From positions 1-64,000 of the forward strand of contig JACVCH010000010.1 in NCBI GenBank assembly GCA_016742175.1: a DNA stretch of 64,000 nt, written 5' to 3'. A program made the translations under genes and the position numbers. This DNA is from Rhizobiaceae bacterium (GTDB lineage Bacteria; Pseudomonadota; Alphaproteobacteria; Rhizobiales; Rhizobiaceae). Shown in pieces: positions 35,375-44,079 of this stretch. The notes beneath the pieces are model-generated. The model was not told where the DNA came from, did no database searches, and saw only the letters and a list, made by a program, of their open reading frames with translations. Positions within the stretch are counted from its first letter, which is position 1. Each line of letters opens with the position of its first letter.

Positions 35375-36352
35375 ATGAAAAACGAAAAGCACTCGATCTT
35401 TCGGCCCGACGGGGCGCCACTGACGGTGACGTTTCTCGTGCTGCCGGGCTGCTCGCTGATGTGCGTCGCCTCCGCCATCGATCCCCTGCGCGCCGCCAAT
35501 CGGGTCTGTGGGCGGCCGGTGTTCGACTGGCGCGTGGTCTCGCTCGACGGAGCGCCGCCGCAGACGACCAGCGGATTGCCGATCGCGGTTTCAGGCGCAT
35601 TCGACGCCGGGCGGGCGGGTGATTTCGTCATCGCGATCGGCGGGTTCGGTTCGCGCGGCGCGCTTTCCGGCCCCGAGCTTGCGGCGTTCAAAAGGGCGGC
35701 GGGTGCTGCGCGTGCGGTCGGGGGCATCGAGGCGGGAACGTGGGTTCTCGGCCATGCCGGGCTGCTCGACGGCCGCGCGGCGACGACGCATTGGGAAGAC
35801 CTCGAGGACTTCGCCGCCGCTTTTCCCGAAGCCGACATCCGGCCGGATCGATACGTCATTGACGGGCCTGTCGTCACGGCGGGCGGCGCATCGCCCGGCT
35901 TCGACCTGATGCTCCATCTCATCCGGTCTCGGCTCGGCATGAGCGTCGCGCTCGATGTCGCGAGCGTCTTCATCTACGACCAGGCGCGGGCGGCGAGCGA
36001 CGCGCAGCCGCTGGTCTCGCTCGGCCGGCTCGATGGCCATGACCCGCGCCTTGCGCAGGCGGTGCGGATCATGGAAGCGCATGTCGACCGGCCGCTGACC
36101 ATCGCGGCGATCGCGCGACGGTCCAAATTGTCGGTGCGCACAATGGAACTCGTCTTCCGCCGCGCGATCGGCGAGAGCCCCGGCGCCTACTATCTGCGGC
36201 TGCGCCTCAACGCGGCGCGGCGCCTCGTGCTCGACACGCGCGAGCCGATGGCGGACATCGCGGCGCGCACCGGGTTTTCGAGTTCTGCCGCCTTTTCGCG
36301 CGCGTTCGGGCGGGCATTCGGCAAGACGCCGAGCGCGATGCGGCGGGGGTGA
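35375..36352 (+). CDS. cdhR: GlxA family AraC-type regulator, CdhR-like
   Basis: A 325-residue regulator: N-terminal DJ-1/PfpI-like domain (FLVLPGCSLMCVASAIDPLRAAN, with AGTWVLGHAGLL in place of the glutamine amidotransferase elbow) and C-terminal AraC helix-turn-helix pair (RPLTIAAIARRSKLSVRTMELVFRRA and MADIAARTGFSSSAAFSRAFGRAFG). CdhR activates carnitine catabolism in Pseudomonas, and this gene is divergent from the BKACE/carnitine dehydrogenase operon. The ATG at 35375 is preferred over an overlapping TTG 3 bases earlier. Confidence 0.85.
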   Translation: MKNEKHSIFRPDGAPLTVTFLVLPGCSLMCVASAIDPLRAANRVCGRPVFDWRVVSLDGAPPQTTSGLPIAVSGAFDAGRAGDFVIAIGGFGSRGALSGPELAAFKRAAGAARAVGGIEAGTWVLGHAGLLDGRAATTHWEDLEDFAAAFPEADIRPDRYVIDGPVVTAGGASPGFDLMLHLIRSRLGMSVALDVASVFIYDQARAASDAQPLVSLGRLDGHDPRLAQAVRIMEAHVDRPLTIAAIARRSKLSVRTMELVFRRAIGESPGAYYLRLRLNAARRLVLDTREPMADIAARTGFSSSAAFSRAFGRAFGKTPSAMRRG

Positions 36353-36429
36353 GAAAAATCAAAAATAACCCCTCTGCCTGACCTTCGGGTGGGTGCAGAC
36401 TGCCTGCCGTCGCCACAGGAGTTTGTCCC

Positions 36430-36912
36430 ATGCACGGAAATGCCATCGCCAAGGTTCTGGAACGCAAGCCGCCGAAGATCGTCCGCCAGTTGCCGGCGGG
36501 CGTCGCGCACTGGGCGCCGCCGGGCGGCTCGATGGTCGTCTCTTCGGCCGGAGAGGTCTACGAGCTCATGCAACTCGTGCCGCACGGCAAGGTGATCACG
36601 CTCGACACGATCCGCGACGCGCTGTCCATCAGGCACGGCACCAGCATCGCCTGCCCGGTCTCGACCGCGATCTTCATCAATCTCGCCGCCCAGGCCGCCG
36701 AGGACTGGCGCGCGATGGGCCGCAACGATGCGATCGCCTGGTGGCGCACGCTCAAATCCGGCGGCCATTTGAACGACCGCTATCCCGGAGGGCTGGACCG
36801 GCACGAGGCCGAGTTGGAAGGTGAAGGTCACCGGGTCCGGCGCAAGACCAAACGCGCGTGGATCGAAGACCTCGACAGGAAGGAATTCGACCTTTTGGCA
36901 GCGATGGCGTGA
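36430..36912 (+). CDS. MGMT-like (alkyltransferase-like) family protein
   Basis: A 160-residue protein. Residues 43-100 (YELMQLVPHGKVITLDTIRDAL..IACPVSTAIF) resemble the DNA-binding domain of O6-alkylguanine-DNA alkyltransferases, including VPxGKV. The PCHRV motif is replaced by ACPVST, with Cys75. The C-terminal half (WRTLKSGGHLNDRYPGG) is shared by a set of bacterial MGMT-like proteins. Whether Cys75 accepts alkyl groups is unknown. AGGAG precedes the ATG. Its stop is 4 bp from the convergent toxin gene. Confidence 0.65.
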   Translation: MHGNAIAKVLERKPPKIVRQLPAGVAHWAPPGGSMVVSSAGEVYELMQLVPHGKVITLDTIRDALSIRHGTSIACPVSTAIFINLAAQAAEDWRAMGRNDAIAWWRTLKSGGHLNDRYPGGLDRHEAELEGEGHRVRRKTKRAWIEDLDRKEFDLLAAMA

Positions 36913-36916
36913 CCGA

Positions 36917-37219
36917 CTATCCCTGCGGCGTCAATTGAGCAGCAACATCCATGCGTCGATGGAGAATCCGGATGACGTCGATCGTCGCCGGCGTCTGGCG
37001 GAAGACGATGAGGTGCGAGCCGACGGGCAACTGGAGATAGTCCTGCCGGACCTGATCGATCCGGCGACCCCTGGAGGCGCCGCTGCAAAGCTGGTTCACG
37101 GCGTCAACGAGTTCGCGGATGTAGCGGTCGGCCTGATCGACGCTCCAGCGATCCGCCGTGTAGTCCCAGATGGAATCCAGATCGCCGCGTGCTGCAGGCG
37201 AGAGGCGGTATCGCCTCAA
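36917..37219 (-). CDS. parE: RelE/ParE family toxin
   Basis: A 100-residue toxin: RRYRLSPAARGDLDSIWDYTADRW at the N-terminus and VGSHLIVFRQ..IDVIRILHRRMD at the C-terminus are standard for ParE-type proteins, which poison DNA gyrase. Translation appears to start at TTG 37219, overlapping the antitoxin stop as TTGA, so it is coupled to the antitoxin. Confidence 0.9.
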   Translation of the reverse strand: MRRYRLSPAARGDLDSIWDYTADRWSVDQADRYIRELVDAVNQLCSGASRGRRIDQVRQDYLQLPVGSHLIVFRQTPATIDVIRILHRRMDVAAQLTPQG

Positions 37220-37461
37220 GCGTTTCGCTCGCGGCGCTTGGCGGCCAAAAATTCATCGATGTCGAACGCTTCAAGCGGGCCGCTCGCCTCTCCGGCAGCG
37301 ATTGCGGAGCGCAGTTCCTCGATCCGCAACTCGCGCTCTTCGAGGAGCCGCAAGCCCGCGCGGACGACTTCGCTGGCGGTGGCGTAGCGGCCGTCGCCGA
37401 CCTGCTTTTCGACGAAGCCGGAAAAGTGGTCGCCCAGCGAAATGGATGTATTCCTGCTCAT
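37216..37461 (-). CDS. parD: ParD family antitoxin
   Basis: An 81-residue ribbon-helix-helix antitoxin (SISLGDHFSGFVEKQVGDGRYATASEVVRAGLRLLEERE) with an acidic, toxin-binding C-terminus. GGAGG precedes the ATG. The AT-rich segment just upstream (near 37476-37500) is probably the autoregulated promoter. Confidence 0.92.
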   Translation of the reverse strand: MSRNTSISLGDHFSGFVEKQVGDGRYATASEVVRAGLRLLEERELRIEELRSAIAAGEASGPLEAFDIDEFLAAKRRERNA

Positions 37462-37506
37462 GGCATCACCTCCGATACCAAAAAATAATACATCCCATGT
37501 GTCTTT

Positions 37507-39168
37507 TCAATTGCCGGCCGCCGCCATGCGCCGCCCGGAAATCGCCTTTTCAAGCCAGCCGATCTCCATCTCGGGAACCGAGGAGAGAAGTAGCTGGGTG
37601 TAGTCGTCATAGGGCGGTTCGAGGACTTTCGACTTCGGGCCGTAGCGCACGACTTCTCCGCGATACATGACGGCGATGGAATCGGCGATCGCGCGGACGG
37701 TCGCGATGTCGTGGGTGATGAAGAGGTAGGAGACCTGCTCCTGTTTCTGGAGCTCCAGAAGCAGCTTGAGGATGCCGTTGGCAACGAGCGGATCGAGCGC
37801 GCTGGTCACCTCGTCGCATATGATCAGCTTCGGATCGGCGGCGAGCGCGCGGGCGATGCAGACGCGCTGTTTCTGGCCGCCGGAAAGTTCGGCCGGGTAG
37901 CGATCTGCAAAGCCGCGGCCCATCTCGATCTTTTCGAGGAGTTCATTGACGCGGCGGTCGCGCTCGGCGCCGGGCAGGTTGAAGTAGAATTCAAGCGGGC
38001 GGCCGATGATCGTCGCGACCGTCTGGCGCGGGTTCATCGCCACGTCCGCCATCTGGTAGATCATCTGGAGTTCGCGCAAGTCCTCGCGCTTTCGGTCGGC
38101 GAGGCGGGCTGGAAGTTCACGTCCGTCGAAGGTGATCGTCCCTTCCTTCGGCGGCAGAAGGCCGGTGATGGCGCGCGCGAGCGTCGATTTGCCGGAGCCG
38201 GATTCGCCGACGACGGCGAGCGTCTGGCCGGGCCGGATGTCGACCGTGACGTTCTTCAGGACGTTGATGTGACCGCCGCCATAGGCCGCCGTGATGTTCT
38301 TGACCGACAGGAGCGGCGTGCCTTCCGGCGCGTGTTCGTCATGCTCGACATGGTGGGCGGCGACGAGCTGCTGGGTATAGGTCTCGCGCGGCTGGTCGAT
38401 GATCTGGCGCGTGTCGCCCCATTCCACGGTCTTGCCGTGGCGCAGCACCATGATCTCGTCGGAGACCTGCGCGACGACGGCGAGGTCGTGCGTGATGTAG
38501 AGCGCGGCGACGCCGGTCGCGGCGATGGCTTCCTTGATGGCGGCGAGGACGTCGATCTGCGTCGTCACGTCGAGCGCGGTCGTCGGCTCGTCGAAGATGA
38601 TGAGATCCGGCTCGGAGCAGAGCGCCATCGCCGTCATCACGCGCTGGAGCTGGCCGCCGGACACCTGATGCGGGTAGCGCTTGCCGATGTTCTCCGGATC
38701 GGGCAGCGAGAGTTTGCGGAAAAGCTCGACCGCGCGCGCCTCCGCCTCGCGGCGCGAGGAGATGCCATGCTTGAGCGTCGCCTCGACGACCTGGTCCATC
38801 AGCCTGTGCGCGGGGTTGAAGGCGGCTGCGGCGGATTGCGCGACGTAGCAGACTTCGCGCCCGCGCAGGCGGCGCACCTTGCGGTTGCCCCCCTTCAGGA
38901 TGTCGCGGCCATTGACGATGACCTCGCCGCCGGTGATGCGCACGCCGCCGCGGCCATAGGCCATGGGCGACAGGCCGATCGTCGACTTGCCGGCACCGGA
39001 TTCGCCGATGAGGCCGAGCACCTTGCCCTTGTGCAGCGTCAGCGAGACGCCGTCGACGATGGTGATGTCGTGCGGGTCTTCGTCGGGCGGATAGACGGTC
39101 GCCTCGATCTTCAGATTGCGGATCTCGAGCAGCGGCGCGCCCTTGAGATGGATTTGATCCTCAGGCAT
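37507..39168 (-). CDS. Dipeptide/oligopeptide-type ABC transporter, fused double ATPase (DppD-DppF)
   Basis: A 553-residue protein with two full ATPase halves. Half 1 (1-260): Walker [10 protein letters not shown], signature VSGGQLQRV, Walker [13 protein letters not shown]. Half 2 (285-553): [30 protein letters not shown]. Each has a His switch (YITHD, FITHD). Fusion of the two ATPases is common in this family. It ends the operon and overlaps the permease gene by 8 bp. Confidence 0.92.
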   Translation of the reverse strand: MPEDQIHLKGAPLLEIRNLKIEATVYPPDEDPHDITIVDGVSLTLHKGKVLGLIGESGAGKSTIGLSPMAYGRGGVRITGGEVIVNGRDILKGGNRKVRRLRGREVCYVAQSAAAAFNPAHRLMDQVVEATLKHGISSRREAEARAVELFRKLSLPDPENIGKRYPHQVSGGQLQRVMTAMALCSEPDLIIFDEPTTALDVTTQIDVLAAIKEAIAATGVAALYITHDLAVVAQVSDEIMVLRHGKTVEWGDTRQIIDQPRETYTQQLVAAHHVEHDEHAPEGTPLLSVKNITAAYGGGHINVLKNVTVDIRPGQTLAVVGESGSGKSTLARAITGLLPPKEGTITFDGRELPARLADRKREDLRELQMIYQMADVAMNPRQTVATIIGRPLEFYFNLPGAERDRRVNELLEKIEMGRGFADRYPAELSGGQKQRVCIARALAADPKLIICDEVTSALDPLVANGILKLLLELQKQEQVSYLFITHDIATVRAIADSIAVMYRGEVVRYGPKSKVLEPPYDDYTQLLLSSVPEMEIGWLEKAISGRRMAAAGN

Positions 39169-39988
39169 TGCCGCGCCCTCCCTTCAGGTCGGTGGTGCGG
39201 TTCAAGATCCAGTCGGCGACGAGATTGACCGAGATCGCCAGCGCAGCGATGGCGCCGGCGGGGATCAACGCGGCCGGTATGCCGAAGACGATGCCCTCGC
39301 GGTTCTCGCGCACCATGCCGCCCCAGTCGGCATCCGGCGGCTGGACGCCGAGGCCGAGGAAGGAGAGGGCGGAGAGGAACAGCACCGCGTAGATGAAGCG
39401 CAGGCCGAGTTCGGAGACCAGCGGCGAGAGCGCATTCGGCAGGATTTCCCGGAAGATGATCCAGCGCGTGCCTTCGCCGCGCAGCTTGGCCGCCTCGACG
39501 AAATCCATGACGTTGATGTCGACCGCGACCGCGCGCGACAGGCGGTAGACGCGGGTGGAATCGAGGATGCCCATGACGAGGATCAGGATCGGGATGGTCG
39601 AGGGCAAGACGGACAGGACGACGAGGCCGAAGATCAGCGTCGGGATCGACATCAGAAGGTCGACGAAGCGCGACATGATCGTATCGAACCAGCCGCCGAT
39701 GACCGCCGCCATGAAGCCGAGGATGGAGCCGAGCGTGAAGGCCAGCGCCGTGGAGGCGACGGCGATGAAGACCGTGATCCGCGCGCCGTAGATCATGCGC
39801 GAAAGGAGGTCGCGGCCGAGATTATCCGTGCCGAGCCAGTATTGCGCCGAAGACGGCTCCCACACGCCGCCGAGGACGCGCGAGCCCGGATAGGGCGCGA
39901 TCCACGGCGCGAAGACGGCGACGACGAGCAGAACGATGGTGACAAAAAGGCCGATCGCCGCGCCGATGGGCATGCGCTTGAACATCAT
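39161..39988 (-). CDS. Dipeptide-type ABC transporter permease (DppC)
   Basis: A 275-residue permease with six hydrophobic segments. YWLGTDNLGRDLLSRMIYGAR and the EAA-loop region EAAKLRGEGTRWIIFREILPNAL are DppC hallmarks. It lies 4 bp after dppB and overlaps the ATPase gene. Confidence 0.92.
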   Translation of the reverse strand: MMFKRMPIGAAIGLFVTIVLLVVAVFAPWIAPYPGSRVLGGVWEPSSAQYWLGTDNLGRDLLSRMIYGARITVFIAVASTALAFTLGSILGFMAAVIGGWFDTIMSRFVDLLMSIPTLIFGLVVLSVLPSTIPILILVMGILDSTRVYRLSRAVAVDINVMDFVEAAKLRGEGTRWIIFREILPNALSPLVSELGLRFIYAVLFLSALSFLGLGVQPPDADWGGMVRENREGIVFGIPAALIPAGAIAALAISVNLVADWILNRTTDLKGGRGNA

Positions 39989-39992
39989 CGCG

Positions 39993-40955
39993 TCACCTCC
40001 GGTGCCTGAGGCGCGGATTGGCGAGGATCGCCACGATGTCCGCGATGAGGTTGAGGCCGATATAGACGGCGGCGAAGATCAGCCCCACGGCCTGCACCAC
40101 CGGCACGTCGCGCTTGGAGACGTGGTCGACGAGATACTGCCCCATGCCCGGATAGACGAAGATGACCTCGATCACCACGACGCCGACCACGAGGAAGGCG
40201 AGGTTCAGCATCACGACGTTGACGATCGGCGCGATGGCGTTCGGGAAGGCGTGCTTGCGGATGATCTCGAAGAGCGACAGGCCCTTCAGTTCCGCGGTTT
40301 CGATGTAAGCCGACTGCATGACGTTGAGGATTGCCGCGCGGGTCATGCGCATCATGTGAGCCAGAACGACGAGCGTCAGCGCGGTCGCCGGCAGCGCGAT
40401 GGCGCGCATGCGGTCGGCGAAAGGCATGGTGTCGTAAACGGTCGAAACGCTCGGAAACCAGCCGAGGCGGACGGCGAAGAAGTACATCAGCACGTAGCCG
40501 ATGAAGAATTCCGGCAGCGAGGTCGCCGAGAGGGCAAGGCCCGAGATCGTCTTGTCGACGAAGCCGTTGCGGTAGCGCACGGCGACGAGGCCGAGCAGGA
40601 TCGCCAGCGGCACCGACACGATGGCGGCCCAGAAGGCGAGGAAGAGCGTGTTCTTCAGCCGCGGCCAGATCGACGAGGCGATGTCCATGCGGTTGGAAAG
40701 CGCGGTGCCGAGGTCGCCGGTCAGGACGCCGCCGAGCCAGGTGAAATAGCGGATATAGGCCGGTTCGTTGAGGCCGAGTTCGCGGCGCAGATTTTCCAGC
40801 GCCTGCGGCGTCGCCGCCTGGCCGAGGATCGACTGGGCGACGTCTCCCGGCAGGATTTCCGTGCCGAGGAAGATCAGCACCGAAACCGCCAGGAGGAGAA
40901 GGAAGCCCAGCGCGATGCGCTGGGCGATGAGTGTCAATACCGGGTGTGCCCCCAC
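39993..40955 (-). CDS. Dipeptide-type ABC transporter permease (DppB)
   Basis: A 320-residue permease. LGTEILPGDVAQ, RRELGLNEPAYIRYFTWLGGVLTGDLG and the EAA loop ETAELKGLSLFEIIRKHAFPNA are typical. The GTG at 40955 gives the usual N-terminus but overlaps nothing and has only a weak ribosome site; a start slightly further in is possible. It follows the binding-protein gene by 13 bp. Confidence 0.9.
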   Translation of the reverse strand: MGAHPVLTLIAQRIALGFLLLLAVSVLIFLGTEILPGDVAQSILGQAATPQALENLRRELGLNEPAYIRYFTWLGGVLTGDLGTALSNRMDIASSIWPRLKNTLFLAFWAAIVSVPLAILLGLVAVRYRNGFVDKTISGLALSATSLPEFFIGYVLMYFFAVRLGWFPSVSTVYDTMPFADRMRAIALPATALTLVVLAHMMRMTRAAILNVMQSAYIETAELKGLSLFEIIRKHAFPNAIAPIVNVVMLNLAFLVVGVVVIEVIFVYPGMGQYLVDHVSKRDVPVVQAVGLIFAAVYIGLNLIADIVAILANPRLRHRR

Positions 40956-40968
40956 GTTCCCGCCCCGA

Positions 40969-42561
40969 TCAGGCCTGGTCGAGCCAGACGCGGGTGGCCG
41001 CCCTCAGATTGGACGTCTCGTGGTTGGGGTCCTGCACCCAGCCCTTGACCTCCTCGCGGCGCGCGTCGAGGAAGTCGTTGAACATCGGCAGGATCAGGCC
41101 GCCATCGTCGCGCACCTTGGTCGCCGCCTCGCGGTACATCTCGGCGCGCTTGGTGTCGTCGAGCTCGGCGCGGGCGGTGCGGATGAGCGTGTCGAAGCCC
41201 TCGTCGAAGAAGCGCGTGTCGTTCCAGTCGGCGCCGGTGATGTAGGCGGTCGAATACATCGAATCCTGCGTCGGCCGGCCGCCCCAATAGGAGGCGCAGA
41301 AGGGCTGGGCGTTCCAGACTTCCGTCCAGTAGCCATCGCCCGGCTCGCGCTGGACCTGGATCTCGATGCCGGCGGCCTGCGCCTGCTGCTGGTAGAGCTG
41401 CGCGGCGTCGACGGCGCCGGGGAAGGCGACTTCGGACGTGCGCAGGAGGACAGGACCCGAATGGCCCGACTTCTTGTAGTGGAAGGCGGCCTGTTCTGGA
41501 TCGTAGGTGCGCTGCTCGATGCCTTCCGGATAAAGCGCATAGGAGGGCGAGATCGGGAAATCGTTGCCGATCGAGGCGTGGCCCGCGAGAATCTGCTCCA
41601 CCATCTGTTCGCGGTCGATGGCGAGCTTCAGCGCCATCCGCAGGTCGGCATTGTCGAACGGCGCGGTGTTGCAGTGCATGATGAAGACGTAGTGGCCCTT
41701 GGAGGGCACGCTTTCGATATGCACGCCCGGCATGCGCGCCAGAAGCGCGACGGTGCGCGGCTCGACGCGGTTGATGATGTGGACCTGGCCGGACTGCAGC
41801 GCCGAGGTGCGCGCCGTCGCGTCGTTCATGACCACGACCTCGACCGAGGCGACGTGGCCGACATCGTCGTTCCAGTAGCCGTCATATTTCGTCGAGACGT
41901 GGCGGATGCCCGGCTCGTTGACCTCGACCTTGTAGGGCCCGGTGCCGATGCCGGCGAGCGGGTCGTCATAGCCGCCATTGGGCTGGATCACGAGGTGGTA
42001 GTCGGTCAAAAGCAGCGGCAGGTCGGCATTGCCGGAGGCCAGCTTGAAGACGACGTTGTCGCCGTCGATCGAAATGTCCTCTATGTCGCGCAGCACGCCG
42101 AGCGCGGCCGATTCCGTCGCCTCGTCGGAGTGGCGGCGGATCGTCTGGGCGACGTCTTCCGGTGTCAGGTCCTTGCCGTCGTGGAAGGTGACGCCCTTGC
42201 GGATCTTGAAGCGCCATTCCATCGCGTCGTCCGACGCTTCCCAGGATTCGGCGAGCACCGGCTGCGGCGTGCCGTCCGTCGGCGACTGGAGGACGAGAAG
42301 CTCGCCCCAGGTCGAGCCGAAATTCTGCGGCACCTGCGTCAGCCACTGGGCGGGGTCGAGGCTGTTTGTCGATTCACCGCCCTGCAGGCCCATACGCAGA
42401 TCGCCGCCCTTTTGCGGTCCCTGCGCACGCGCCGCGCCGATCAGCAGCGAATTGGCAAATGTCGAGGTGACGCCGAGCGCGGCCGCGCGGCCGAGAAAAT
42501 CGCGACGGTTCAGCTTGCCGCGCGCGACATAGCGGCTCAAAAATTCCAGTTCCTTCGACAT
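40969..42561 (-). CDS. ABC transporter substrate-binding protein, family 5, Tat-exported
   Basis: A 530-residue extracytoplasmic binding protein of the DppA/OppA/NikA family (SBP_bac_5). The N-terminus carries a twin-arginine signal, NRRDFLGRAAALG at 18-30, with probable cleavage after ARA (44-46). The conserved segment VTFHDGKDLTPEDVAQTI is present. It starts the importer operon, 244 bp downstream of the ureide-operon deaminase on the same strand, so purine-derived or other N-rich compounds are conceivable cargo. Confidence 0.9.
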   Translation of the reverse strand: MSKELEFLSRYVARGKLNRRDFLGRAAALGVTSTFANSLLIGAARAQGPQKGGDLRMGLQGGESTNSLDPAQWLTQVPQNFGSTWGELLVLQSPTDGTPQPVLAESWEASDDAMEWRFKIRKGVTFHDGKDLTPEDVAQTIRRHSDEATESAALGVLRDIEDISIDGDNVVFKLASGNADLPLLLTDYHLVIQPNGGYDDPLAGIGTGPYKVEVNEPGIRHVSTKYDGYWNDDVGHVASVEVVVMNDATARTSALQSGQVHIINRVEPRTVALLARMPGVHIESVPSKGHYVFIMHCNTAPFDNADLRMALKLAIDREQMVEQILAGHASIGNDFPISPSYALYPEGIEQRTYDPEQAAFHYKKSGHSGPVLLRTSEVAFPGAVDAAQLYQQQAQAAGIEIQVQREPGDGYWTEVWNAQPFCASYWGGRPTQDSMYSTAYITGADWNDTRFFDEGFDTLIRTARAELDDTKRAEMYREAATKVRDDGGLILPMFNDFLDARREEVKGWVQDPNHETSNLRAATRVWLDQA

Positions 42562-42805
42562 TGCCCGTTCCTCATTCGATCGATTGATCCGAACCCATTG
42601 AGCGGACCCGTTGGCGGGTCTCGTTGGGTAAGGATATTGACGGCATCATGCGACATTTCACATGACCGTTTGCGACATTGGATGGCGTAATTGGTTCCGC
42701 CTGAGACGAGGCGAACTATAGCCTCCCATGCCGCGGGATCAACCGCTGGGGGAAAATTCGTGAGGATTTGCCGATAGTTGGTCGCGCGAGGCGATCATCG
42801 GTCGA

Positions 42806-43396
42806 TCAATTGAGCGGGATGTCGTTGGCGTCCTTCGACGCCTGATAGACTTGCGAAAGCGCGTCATAACGGCCGGCGATGCGCTCTGCCCGACCGGCCA
42901 GTTCGGAACGCTCCGCTGCGTCCATTCCGGCGATCTCGCGGCGGATGGAATGGCTCTTCCAATAGGCGTTCTCAGCCCGGTAGCCGCCCGGTTCCAGCCC
43001 GAAGACTTCCTTCAGGATCTTCAGATCGTGCGGGATCGCGAAGCTGTCGCGCGAATCCGCGTGACTGAAGAAATAGTGGAAATTGTCGAACCCCGCCCAG
43101 GTGATGGCCGACAGGCACAGCGAGCAGGGCTCGTGCGTCGACAGGAAGACGCAGTCCTTCGTGTCGGGCCGATCCGCCTTCGGCAGTTCGTAGAAGCGCT
43201 TCATGGCGTGCATCTCGCCGTGCCAGAGCGCGTTTTCCATCTCGTTGTTGGTCTCGGCGATCACCACCGACAGGTCGGACTTGCGCAGGATCGCCGCGCC
43301 GAAGATCTTGTTGCCGGCGGCGACGCCGGCTTCTGTCTTCGGCACGATGTCGTCTTCGATCACGTCGAACAGGCGGTGGATCAGCGCCGCGCTCAT
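42806..43396 (-). CDS. CDA-superfamily zinc deaminase, substrate unknown
   Basis: A 196-residue cytidine/deoxycytidylate-deaminase-fold protein. Zinc and proton-transfer residues are visible as HGEMHA (His and Glu of the HxE motif, with Gly in place of Ala) and PCSLC. The C-terminal 80 residues (YRAENAYWKSHSIRREIAGM..) are an extension beyond the core. It is coupled by ATGA to allA, so a role on a purine or ureide-derived amine is likely. The base-type guanine deaminase of this locus is a different, amidohydrolase-type protein at 54323. Confidence 0.8.
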   Translation of the reverse strand: MSAALIHRLFDVIEDDIVPKTEAGVAAGNKIFGAAILRKSDLSVVIAETNNEMENALWHGEMHAMKRFYELPKADRPDTKDCVFLSTHEPCSLCLSAITWAGFDNFHYFFSHADSRDSFAIPHDLKILKEVFGLEPGGYRAENAYWKSHSIRREIAGMDAAERSELAGRAERIAGRYDALSQVYQASKDANDIPLN

Positions 43397-43902
43397 GGCT
43401 GGAAGCCATCCGGCAGGCGGATTTCCCACGGCTCCTCGAAGAAGAATTCCTCGAGGTTGGTGCCGTCGCCGCCGCGGTCGACGACGATGAAATCCTGGTT
43501 CTGCCCGATCGGCGTCAGGACGGCGTGCCACGTGTTGCGGTGATAGTTGATGCCCTGGCCGGGCGCCGTGACGAAGGCGTGCGGCTCGCCCGGCCCGTCA
43601 TTCGTGTCGTGGCAGACGATGACGAGGAACGGGCGCTGGTCGAGCGGCATGAAGATCTGGCTGCCGAAGGGGTGGCGCTCGACCATCTTGAGCGCCAGCG
43701 GCATTTCGTAGGGCGTGCCGCGGGCGATGGAGACGAGGACGCGCGCGTTCGGACCCATGGCCTCGACCTTGGCGAGGTCGTGATAGCGCTCGCACTTGCC
43801 GTTGTTGATGGGGAAATGGTTGTCGCCGGAGGCGTCGAGGACGTCGCCGAAGGGGGCGAAGGCTTCGCGGGTTAGGGGGAGGGCGGTGATGGTGCGGGTC
43901 AT
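43393..43902 (-). CDS. allA: Ureidoglycolate lyase
   Basis: A 169-residue cupin-like enzyme with FGDVLDASG, VERHPFGSQIFMPL, NYHRNTWHAVLTPIG and a C-terminal DRGGDG.NLEE, all typical of AllA. It splits ureidoglycolate to glyoxylate and urea. Its stop overlaps the deaminase start. A family A element separates it from allE upstream. Confidence 0.92.
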   Translation of the reverse strand: MTRTITALPLTREAFAPFGDVLDASGDNHFPINNGKCERYHDLAKVEAMGPNARVLVSIARGTPYEMPLALKMVERHPFGSQIFMPLDQRPFLVIVCHDTNDGPGEPHAFVTAPGQGINYHRNTWHAVLTPIGQNQDFIVVDRGGDGTNLEEFFFEEPWEIRLPDGFQP

Positions 43903-43943
43903 TTTTGCACGCTCCAACCGATGAAGGGCTGCGCCTCGTCGCG

Positions 43944-44059
43944 CCCCCCTCTGCCCTGCCGGGCATCTCCCCCGCATGGGGGGAGATCAGCTAATCGCAC
44001 ACCTTGAGACGCGTGATCTCCCCCCATGCGGGGGAGATGCCCGGCAGGGCAGAGGGGGG
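43944..44059. repeat. Family A palindromic element (116 bp)
   Basis: Arms CCCCCCTCTGCCCTGCCGGG and complement: both arms carry matching changes against the consensus (GTCC to GCCC, GGAC to GGGC), a compensatory pattern. Loop type 2 (AGCTAATCGCACACCTTGAG..). It lies between allE and allA. Confidence 0.9.
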
Positions 44060-44079
44060 CAACGTAGGGGAGCATCACG

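Noticed and set aside
36430-36912. Active O6-methylguanine methyltransferase (Ogt/Ada)
   Set aside because: The PCHRV active-site motif is absent; only a distant domain resemblance and one Cys in ACPVST remain.
40768-42690. Long plus-strand frame opposite the ABC binding protein
   Set aside because: Antisense to well-supported dppB and binding-protein genes and without recognisable domains.
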